Shown: in pieces, positions 1-5,474 of the stretch
How positions within the stretch are numbered: position 1 is the first letter of the stretch
How the letters are laid out: each line of letters begins with the position of its first letter
Assembly (NCBI GenBank): GCA_035632955.1
Contig: DASQFU010000185.1
Span: 1 to 7,080 of the forward strand
DNA length: 7,080 nucleotides
Direction: 5' to 3'
Source: DASQFU01 sp035632955
GTDB taxonomy: Bacteria > Eisenbacteria > RBG-16-71-46
Notes under the pieces: generated by a model
What the model was told of the DNA's origin: nothing
What the model saw: the letters and a program-made list of their open reading frames with translations, nothing else
Databases searched by the model: none
Position numbers and translations under genes: made by a program

Positions 1-2
1 TG

Positions 3-449
3 ATCGTTGCTGTCATGGGTTGCCGCTCGAGCGCCGCACTTCCGTCGCGGCCGCTGAGCCAGCTGCGCTCGGCGCCGACCACCGTCACGGTCGGCGCGCG
101 GACGCTCGCGCTCAGTGCGGAGCTGTGGCGTGACTTCATGCCGATCTCGCCGCCCGACGGCAAGCCGATGATCGCGACGCTGCGGATTGCGACCGAAGAC
201 GGCACGGGGCTTCCGCCCGGCTTGAAGGCGGATTCGACCTGGGTGCTCCACGGCGAGCACGTGTGGGAGACGCTCGCGGTCGAGCAGGAGCCGCGCGCCG
301 CGGGCGCCAGCCGGATCGAGATCCTGGCGCGCGAGGGGCCGAAGTGGGGTCCCGAGATCCAGGTCGACGTGGTGGTGCGGATCGTCGACGCCGAGGGCCG
401 CGTGAGCCTGCTCCGGGCGCCGAACCAGAATGTCGCGCGCGCGAGCTGA
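3..449 (+). CDS. Predicted lipoprotein of unknown function, 5' end outside window
   Basis: I do not recognise the family. The frame is open from the left edge and ends in TGA at 447-449. The ATG at 15 is probably not the start. Codons before it (3-14) read I-V-A-V, giving IVAVMGC, which fits the end of a lipoprotein signal peptide: V at -3, M at -2, G at -1 and the lipidated Cys encoded at 21-23. The real start with its basic and hydrophobic segments would then lie upstream. The mature part is about 142 residues, opening with a Ser/Arg/Pro-rich linker and continuing as alternating hydrophobic strands (for example TVTVGARTLAL and IQVDVVVRIVDAEGRVSLL), which suggests a small Ig-like beta-sandwich. 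It would sit on a membrane facing the periplasm. The 3' end overlaps the next gene by 20 bases, implying co-transcription. Coding status is fairly sure; the function is unknown. Confidence 0.65.
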   Translation: MVAVMGCRSSAALPSRPLSQLRSAPTTVTVGARTLALSAELWRDFMPISPPDGKPMIATLRIATEDGTGLPPGLKADSTWVLHGEHVWETLAVEQEPRAAGASRIEILAREGPKWGPEIQVDVVVRIVDAEGRVSLLRAPNQNVARAS

Positions 450-2172
450 CCGGAGCCTGCGCGCCCTCGGGCGCTCCCGTGCGCGCCCGTTGGTCGCGCT
501 CGTGCTGCTCGCCGTGCTCGCTTCGTCGTGCGCGTACTACAACACGTTCTATCTCGCGCGCCGTCACTACGACCGCGCCTCCCAGGGCCAGCCGTATTCG
601 CTCGACAAGGCGGACGCGACCGCGCAACAGAACTATCAGAAGTCGATCGACTACGCGAAGAAAGTGATCTCGATCTACCCGAAGTCCAAGTGGGTGGACG
701 ACGCGCATCTCATGTGGGGGCGGGCGCTGGTCGGGCGCGAGGATCCGCTGCTGGCCGTGGACGTGCTGCAGGCGTTTCCGACCCGCTTCCCCGACAGCCC
801 GCTTCGGAACGAAGCGATGTTCTATCTCGGCGTCGCGTACCGTCAGGCGCGCAAATACGCCGACTCGGAGCGCATGCTCGACACGTTTCTGGTCGCCGAG
901 CCGCGTCACGAGCTGGCGCCCTACGCTCATCTCGAGCGCGCGCGGGCGCTGATGGCGCTCGACCGTTCGGCCGAGGCCGCCGTGGCGGCGGGCCACGTGA
1001 TCGAGCGGTTCCCGGAGAGCCGGCTTCAGAATCTCGCGCTCAGGGCGCGCGCCGACGCTCTGTTCGCGACACGCGACTACCCGCATGCCCGGATCGACTT
1101 CCAGGCGCTGGGACTTCGCGCCAACACCGACGACGAGCGATTCGACTACCTGCTGCGGGAAGTGGACGCACTTGAAGGCGCGCGGAAGTACGAAGAGGCG
1201 TTGACCCTGCTGCGGGACGCGCTCGCGCACGAGGTCCGTCCCGCGATCGCCGACACGAGCGGCGCGATCACGCCGGTGAGCTCCAATCCCGCGGGGGCGC
1301 GCTACGGGAGGTTGCAGACCCGGATCGGCAGCGTCTATCTCGCCGCCGAACGCCAGCCGGAGGCGCTCGAAGCCTACCGTGACGTGCTCCGTCTCTATCC
1401 CCGCACGCTGCTCGCGGCCGAGGCGCAGTACCGGATCGGCTACGCCCACGAGGTCGGCGCCGACGACTTCGAATCCGCGCGCGCCGAATACGCGCTGGTC
1501 AGGAACCACATGAGCAGCTCCGCGTTCACCGAGCAGGCCGCCCTGCGTCTCGAGAACCTGGAGCGGATCGCGCGCTATCGCAGCGCCGGCGGCGACTCGC
1601 TCGACAAGAAGGTGGAGGCGGGATTCCTGCTGGCGGAGGTGTACCTGTTCCAGCTCGACAAGCCCGATCGCGCGCTCACGGAATACCGGCGCATCGCCCT
1701 CGAATACCCGAACACGCCCCATGCGGCGAAAGCGATGAATGCCGAGGCCTGGGTGCTGCGGCACAAGTTCGATCAACCAGCCGCCGCCGACTCGGTGCTG
1801 TGGGTGGTGGTGCGGGAGCACCCGCGCACCGAAGGACAGCTCTCCGCGCGCGACTACCTCGAGCGCGCCGGGCACCAGGTCCCCGACTCGCTGATCAAAC
1901 TGCCCGAAGTCACGGTCACGCTCGCGGCTGCCGACACGGGTGCTGTGCTCAGCCAGCCGCCGGATCTGGTCGCGCCGCTCGGCCCCAGGGGTGGCATCAC
2001 GATCGAGCCCGACTCCCTCGCCCGGACACGCGGTCAGCGGCCGCCGGGAGTCATCATGCCCGGCGCTCCGGCGGACAGCCTGCTCTTTCGGCCGGGCTTC
2101 ACGCCGATCGACACCGTGCGACGCATCCTGGCGCCGCCGGCGCCGCGCGATTCCGGACGGATCGAGCGATGA
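430..2172 (+). CDS. TPR-repeat outer-membrane lipoprotein
   Basis: This 580-residue protein has a lipoprotein signal: a basic N-terminus (residues 1-20, eight Arg), a hydrophobic stretch at 21-31 (LVALVLLAVLA) and SSC with Cys34 as the predicted lipidation site. Ala at -3 and Ser at -1 are less usual but accepted. The mature protein opens CAYYNTFYLARRHYD, a start I associate with TPR lipoproteins of FCB-like bacteria. Helical repeats of TPR or BamD/YbgF type follow, with recurring FP-S or YP-S repeat ends: roughly 60-120, 126-160, 163-197, 200-255, 297-330, 333-365 and 396-465. The last 90 residues (about 490-580) are Pro/Gly/Asp-rich and probably disordered. It likely acts as a scaffold at the periplasmic face of the outer membrane; no partner is shown. 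The ATG at 430 has no clear Shine-Dalgarno and overlaps the upstream gene, so coupling is likely. Its TGA overlaps the pyrK start (ATGA). Confidence 0.85.
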   Translation: MSRARADRSLRALGRSRARPLVALVLLAVLASSCAYYNTFYLARRHYDRASQGQPYSLDKADATAQQNYQKSIDYAKKVISIYPKSKWVDDAHLMWGRALVGREDPLLAVDVLQAFPTRFPDSPLRNEAMFYLGVAYRQARKYADSERMLDTFLVAEPRHELAPYAHLERARALMALDRSAEAAVAAGHVIERFPESRLQNLALRARADALFATRDYPHARIDFQALGLRANTDDERFDYLLREVDALEGARKYEEALTLLRDALAHEVRPAIADTSGAITPVSSNPAGARYGRLQTRIGSVYLAAERQPEALEAYRDVLRLYPRTLLAAEAQYRIGYAHEVGADDFESARAEYALVRNHMSSSAFTEQAALRLENLERIARYRSAGGDSLDKKVEAGFLLAEVYLFQLDKPDRALTEYRRIALEYPNTPHAAKAMNAEAWVLRHKFDQPAAADSVLWVVVREHPRTEGQLSARDYLERAGHQVPDSLIKLPEVTVTLAAADTGAVLSQPPDLVAPLGPRGGITIEPDSLARTRGQRPPGVIMPGAPADSLLFRPGFTPIDTVRRILAPPAPRDSGRIER

Positions 2173-3062
2173 GCGCGGCCGCCGCGCCAACGCCGGCGAC
2201 CTGGCGTCAGGTGCAGGCGCGCGTGGTCCGCCACGACGACGCGGGTGCGGGACATCGCTGGCTCGAGCTGAGGGTGCCGGCTGATTTCGCGGCGCCAGCT
2301 CCAGGTCAGTTCGTGCAGTTGCTGATCGAATGGCCCTCGCCGGTTCTGCTGCCGCGGCCGATGAGCGTCGCGAGCGTGACGCGCACCGCGCGCGGGCTGG
2401 CGCTGGGATTCCTCTACGCGCCGGTCGGCGCCGGCACGCTCGCGCTCGCGGGATTGACGCCGTCCGATTCGGTCGGGGTGCTCGGTTCGCTCGGGCGCGG
2501 CTTTCCGCTCGAGGTCCAGGGGACGCCGGTGCTGCTCGCCGGTGGTCGAGGCGTGGCGCCGCTGCTGTTCGCCGCCGACGCGCTCGCCCGCGCCGGTCGG
2601 CGGTGCACGTTCCTGTTCGGAGCGCGGACGCACGAGCGCCTGGTCGGGCTCGGCGAGGCGCGCGCTCGGCTCCGCCGGATGAAGGGTGCGCTGCACCTCG
2701 CGACCGACGACGGGAGCCGAGGTGTGCACGGCACCGTGCTCGGCCTGCTCCAACGTGTCGCGCGCGACCTGCCGAAGCCGCTCGCGATCCACGCCTGCGG
2801 TCCGCACGGGATGCTCAAGGCGGCGGCGCTCTGGGGACTGCGCAACGAGGTCCCGACGTTCCTGGCGATGGAGTCGGTGATGGCGTGCGGGACCGGCGTC
2901 TGCCGTGGCTGCCCGATGCCACGCAGCGCCGCCGGCCGCCAGCAGCACCGGCGCGAGCGCACCACCCGGCCGTCGCTCCATGGCAACGAGGAGTACGCGA
3001 TGTGCTGCACCGAGGGGCCGGTGTTCGCGGCCCAGGACTTGGACTGGGAGCGCGTCGAATGA
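2169..3062 (+). CDS. pyrK: Dihydroorotate dehydrogenase B, electron-transfer subunit (FAD/2Fe-2S)
   Basis: PyrK passes electrons from the FMN of PyrD through a [2Fe-2S] cluster and FAD to NAD+, so the pair oxidises dihydroorotate to orotate in the cytoplasm. The 297-residue protein shows the ferredoxin-reductase fold in order: flavin-domain PGQFVQLLI (45-53), the FAD motif RPMS (63-66), LGSLGRGF (105-112, where many relatives have GPLG), the nucleotide motif GGRGVAPL (125-132), and CGPHGML (210-216). The cluster ligands follow: C240, C245 and C248 (CX4CX2C), then C280 in CTEGPVF. The spacer between the third and fourth cysteines is 31 residues, against 14 in Lactococcus lactis PyrK as I remember it. 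C279 beside C280 leaves a small doubt about the fourth ligand. The start at 2169 is fixed by the ATGA overlap with the previous gene and the typical N-terminus. It overlaps pyrD by four bases, consistent with equal production of the two subunits. Confidence 0.93.
   Translation: MSAAAAPTPATWRQVQARVVRHDDAGAGHRWLELRVPADFAAPAPGQFVQLLIEWPSPVLLPRPMSVASVTRTARGLALGFLYAPVGAGTLALAGLTPSDSVGVLGSLGRGFPLEVQGTPVLLAGGRGVAPLLFAADALARAGRRCTFLFGARTHERLVGLGEARARLRRMKGALHLATDDGSRGVHGTVLGLLQRVARDLPKPLAIHACGPHGMLKAAALWGLRNEVPTFLAMESVMACGTGVCRGCPMPRSAAGRQQHRRERTTRPSLHGNEEYAMCCTEGPVFAAQDLDWERVE
3046..3050 (+). promoter_or_regulatory. Shine-Dalgarno of pyrD
   Basis: GGGAG lies eight bases before the ATG at 3059, inside the 3' end of pyrK. 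It supports this start in a reading frame that stays open far upstream through pyrK. Confidence 0.6.
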
Positions 3063-4105
3063 GCCGCGAGCCCGGTCCCAGCCGCCGGTCTTCAGCGCCC
3101 GATCTCGGAGTTCGGATCGGTCCCTTGGCGCTGCGCAATCCGATCCTGACCGCTTCCGGCACGTTCGGCTACGGCGACGAGTACGCGCACGTCGTCGACC
3201 TCGCGATCCTCGGCGGCGTGATCACGAAGACCGTGACCCTGAAGCCGCGCGCCGGCAATCCCGCCGTCCGCATCGCCGAGAGCGCCGGAGGGATGCTCAA
3301 CTCGATCGGGCTCGAAAACGTCGGCCTCGAGCGTTTCCGCCGCGAGAAGCTGCCGCGGCTACGCGCATTGAAGGCGACCGTGATCGCCTCGCTCGGCGGC
3401 GAGACGCCGGGCGAGCTGGTGCGGCTGCTGGCGGCGCTCGGCGGCGAGCCCGGCATCGGCGGCTTCGAGATCAACTTCTCGTGTCCGAACGTGGCGCGGG
3501 GCGGCGCGCGCTACTGGGCGGCGCCGCGGCGGCTCGAACGCACGCTGCGCGCGCTGCGCCCGCTCACGCGCACGGCGCTGATCGCGAAGCTCTCGCCCGA
3601 CGTCACCTCGGTGGCCGATCTGGCGATCGCGTGCGAGCAGGGCGGGGCCGATGCGGTGACGGCGGTCAACACGTTCGTCGGCATGGCGATCGATCTCGAG
3701 CCACCGCGCTTCAAGCTCAACCGGACGACCGGCGGGGTGTCCGGCCCGGCGATCAAGCCGCTGGCGCTCGCGCGTTGCCACGAAGCGGCGGCGGCGGTCC
3801 GGATCCCGGTGATCGGCTCGGGCGGGATCACGACCGGGCGCGACGCGCTGGAGTTCATCGCCGTCGGGGCGAGCGCGGTCCAGGTCGGCACCGCGAGCTT
3901 CATCCGCCCGCAGGCGGCGGCGGAGGTGCTGGAGGAGATGACCGTGCTCCTGCGCGCCCGCGGCATCCGCCGGCTGGAGGAGTGGCGCGGCTGCCTGCTC
4001 GGGCCGAGGGCGACGCCCGCCGCGGTCCCGTCCGGATCGAAACCGGCATCGCCCGCAACCCAGGTCAGGCGCCGGGCCGCAGCGCAGGGAGGGCGTAGCA
4101 CGTGA
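3059..4105 (+). CDS. pyrD: Dihydroorotate dehydrogenase class 1B, catalytic subunit
   Basis: This is the FMN-containing catalytic subunit that oxidises dihydroorotate to orotate in de novo pyrimidine synthesis. The 348-residue TIM-barrel protein shows TASGTFGYGDEY (31-42), ITKTVTLKPRAGNP (55-68), GMLNSIGLENVGL (78-90), INFSCPNV (138-145), IAKLSPDVT (175-183), AVNTFVGMAID (202-212), GGVSGPAIKPLAL (225-237), IPVIGSGGI (249-257) and GASAVQVGTASF (270-281). C142 in NFSCPN is the active-site base of class 1 enzymes, which separates it from the quinone-linked class 2 enzymes that use Ser. The adjacent pyrK confirms subclass 1B. The body ends near residue 314, as in the family (about 300-310 residues); residues 315-348 form an extra Ala/Pro/Ser/Arg-rich tail, probably disordered. 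The tail region also contains the Shine-Dalgarno for pyrF. The ATG overlaps the pyrK stop (ATGA) and the TGA overlaps the pyrF start (GTGA). Confidence 0.95.
   Translation: MSREPGPSRRSSAPDLGVRIGPLALRNPILTASGTFGYGDEYAHVVDLAILGGVITKTVTLKPRAGNPAVRIAESAGGMLNSIGLENVGLERFRREKLPRLRALKATVIASLGGETPGELVRLLAALGGEPGIGGFEINFSCPNVARGGARYWAAPRRLERTLRALRPLTRTALIAKLSPDVTSVADLAIACEQGGADAVTAVNTFVGMAIDLEPPRFKLNRTTGGVSGPAIKPLALARCHEAAAAVRIPVIGSGGITTGRDALEFIAVGASAVQVGTASFIRPQAAAEVLEEMTVLLRARGIRRLEEWRGCLLGPRATPAAVPSGSKPASPATQVRRRAAAQGGRST
4086..4093 (+). promoter_or_regulatory. Shine-Dalgarno supporting the GTG start of pyrF
   Basis: AGGGAGGG, inside the last codons of pyrD, ends eight bases before the GTG at 4102. 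Its strength and spacing support GTG as the start codon. Confidence 0.65.
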
Positions 4106-4812
4106 CGGAGATCGCTATCGCCTACGACGTGCCGGCGCTCGACGACGCGCTCGAGCTCGACCGCCGCTTGGGCGAAGGGCCGGAGATCGCGAAGATCGGC
4201 CTCGAGCTGTTCACTGCCGCAGGGCCCGCCGCCGTGCGCGCGCTCGTAGACCGCGGACGCCGAGTGTTCCTCGATCTCAAGCTCCACGACATTCCGAACA
4301 CGGTGCGAGGTGCGGCGCGCTCGGCGGCGCGGCTCGGCGCCGAGCTGCTCACCGTCCACGCGCTCGGTGGCAGGACGATGATTGCCGCCGCAGTCGAAGG
4401 CGCGCGCGAGGGTGGAGGCACGCGCATCGTTGCCGTCACCGTGCTGACGAGCTTGGACGCCTCCAACCTGCCGCCGGGCTTCGAACGACCGTTCTTTCCC
4501 CAGATCACCGCCGCGCGCATGCTGACGATCGCCGAGAGCGCGGGCGCCTTCGGGATCGTGTGCGCAGCGACCGACATCCCCGACCTACGGGTGTTGGTCC
4601 GGCACCCGTTCTACGCGGTGACGCCAGGGATCCGGCCGCACGGAGTCCCCACCCACGATCAGGCCCGCGTCGCGACGATCGCTGAGGCCGTTCGGATGGG
4701 ATCGAGCTTGCTCGTGCTCGGCCGCGCGCTCACCGGCGCATCCGACCCGCGCGCCGCGCTCGATCTGGCCCGCGCGGAGCGGGACCAGGCCGTGGCGGCG
4801 ATCGCCGGCTGA
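4102..4812 (+). CDS. pyrF: Orotidine 5'-phosphate decarboxylase
   Basis: PyrF decarboxylates OMP to UMP, the last step of de novo UMP synthesis, as a cytoplasmic TIM-barrel dimer. At 236 residues it has the normal length of the shorter bacterial group. Visible motifs are the first strand IAYDVP (6-11; relatives usually have ALD, so Tyr8 is mildly unusual), KIGLELFTAAGP (31-42) with K31, and the signature FLDLKLHDIPNTV (56-68) carrying the catalytic D58, K60 and D63. HALGG (86-90), VTVLTSL (112-118), VTPGIR (173-178), DQARV (186-190) and the phosphate-binding GR (207-208) follow. All key residues are present. Translation starts at GTG 4102, overlapping the pyrD stop by four bases and preceded by a strong Shine-Dalgarno; this leaves the usual short N-terminus before strand 1. 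It is the last gene of the overlapping block and is followed by a 65-base gap. Confidence 0.95.
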   Translation: MTEIAIAYDVPALDDALELDRRLGEGPEIAKIGLELFTAAGPAAVRALVDRGRRVFLDLKLHDIPNTVRGAARSAARLGAELLTVHALGGRTMIAAAVEGAREGGGTRIVAVTVLTSLDASNLPPGFERPFFPQITAARMLTIAESAGAFGIVCAATDIPDLRVLVRHPFYAVTPGIRPHGVPTHDQARVATIAEAVRMGSSLLVLGRALTGASDPRAALDLARAERDQAVAAIAG

Positions 4813-4830
4813 CGGCGCAACTCCGCGCCG
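4813..4830 (+). terminator. Hairpin directly after pyrF, possible weak terminator
   Basis: CGGCGC (4813-4818) and GCGCCG (4825-4830) form a perfect 6-bp stem with a 6-base loop, starting at the base after the pyrF stop. No T-run follows, so it is not a classical intrinsic terminator. In DNA this GC-rich such a repeat can occur by chance. It may attenuate or protect the 3' end of the pyr transcript. Confidence 0.3.
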
Positions 4831-4839
4831 CGCGGACGC

Positions 4840-4869
4840 TTGACACCGAGCGGTCGGGAAGGGTAAGCG
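4840..4869 (+). promoter_or_regulatory. Possible promoter of the sigma/anti-sigma operon
   Basis: TTGACA at 4840-4845 matches the housekeeping -35 box exactly. The best -10 candidate is TAAGCG at 4864-4869 after an 18-base spacer, which is a poor match to TATAAT. Transcription would begin only a few bases before the ATG at 4878, leaving almost no leader. I see no convincing GGAAC-type ECF promoter in the gap. The gap also lacks a clear Shine-Dalgarno; GGGG at 4869-4872 is the nearest candidate. Confidence 0.25.
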
Positions 4870-4877
4870 GGGCTGGA

Positions 4878-5474
4878 ATGAACCAGGCCGTGGAGCGTAA
4901 TCCAGGCGGAAGACCGGGCGACGAGGCGGACCTGGTCCGTGCCGCCCAGGGTGGCGACCAGGCAGCCTTCGCCGAGATCGTGCGCCGCTACCAGCGCGCC
5001 GTGTACCGTGTGGCGTACGCGCTGACGCGCAACGCGAGCGACGCGGACGATCTCGCGCAGGAGGCGTTCGTTCGCGCGTTTCAAGCCCTGAAGCGGTTTC
5101 GGGCGGGCGAGCCTCTCTATCCCTGGCTCTCCCGGATCACCACGAATCTGGCGTACTCGCTGTTCCGGCGCCGCAAGCGGCGTCCGGAGACTCCGCTCGA
5201 GCCACTGGTCGAAGCGGGGATGCAGTGGGGCGTTCACGACGACCCGGCCGACGCGGCCGCGGACGAGGAGCACCGGCGCCATTTGCGCGCTGCGTTCGCG
5301 GAGCTGAAGCCGGAACATCAGGCCGTGCTGGTCCTGCGCGCGATCGAGGACCAGTCGTACGAAGAGATCGCGCAATCGTTGGGCGTGCCGATCGGCACGG
5401 TCATGTCGCGTCTCTCGCGGGCGCGAGCCGAGCTCAAGCAGCGCCTGCGGGCGCGGACGGGGGAGTCTCGATGA
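4878..5474 (+). CDS. ECF-family RNA polymerase sigma factor (RpoE-like)
   Basis: A group 4 (extracytoplasmic-function) sigma factor of 198 residues, the normal size. It should direct RNA polymerase to a small regulon when released by its anti-sigma factor. Region 2 spans about 17-102: LVRAAQGGDQAAFAEIVRRY, then DADDLAQEAFVRAF (55-68, region 2.2, core binding) and PLYPWLSRITTNLA (79-92, regions 2.3-2.4), ending in a basic FRRRKRR run. An acidic, Ala-rich linker covers about 103-132. Region 4 spans about 133-191: LKPEHQAVLVLRAIEDQSYEEIA, then the helix-turn-helix LGVPIGTVMSRLSRAR (168-183) that reads the -35 element. No extra C-terminal domain is present. The stop overlaps the next gene by four bases (ATGA), the usual arrangement for a sigma factor and its own anti-sigma. 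The regulon and signal cannot be read from the window. Confidence 0.93.
   Translation: MNQAVERNPGGRPGDEADLVRAAQGGDQAAFAEIVRRYQRAVYRVAYALTRNASDADDLAQEAFVRAFQALKRFRAGEPLYPWLSRITTNLAYSLFRRRKRRPETPLEPLVEAGMQWGVHDDPADAAADEEHRRHLRAAFAELKPEHQAVLVLRAIEDQSYEEIAQSLGVPIGTVMSRLSRARAELKQRLRARTGESR
5459..5465 (+). promoter_or_regulatory. Shine-Dalgarno of the anti-sigma gene
   Basis: GGGGGAG ends five bases before the ATG at 5471, inside the last codons of the sigma factor gene. It fixes the start in a frame that stays open further upstream. Confidence 0.6.

Noticed and set aside
136..2190. Very long open frame (684 codons) on the - strand across the TPR lipoprotein gene
   Set aside because: The translation is Arg-rich low complexity with no recognisable motif. 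It lies opposite a gene with a clear signal peptide and repeats. Such antisense frames are expected where GC content is high and stops are rare.
2330..3058. Upstream extension of the pyrD frame through pyrK
   Set aside because: The extension is Arg/Ala-rich with no motif, runs in another frame of pyrK, and the Shine-Dalgarno plus family N-terminus place the start at 3059.
2905..4098. Alternate + strand frame of 397 codons over pyrD
   Set aside because: It is a shadow frame of pyrD, dominated by Arg and Ala and without domain signatures.
5225..5470. Upstream extension of the anti-sigma frame into the sigma factor gene
   Set aside because: It lies in a second frame of a well-conserved sigma region 4. 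The ATG at 5471 with its Shine-Dalgarno gives a normal zinc-finger N-terminus with H3 at the expected spacing.
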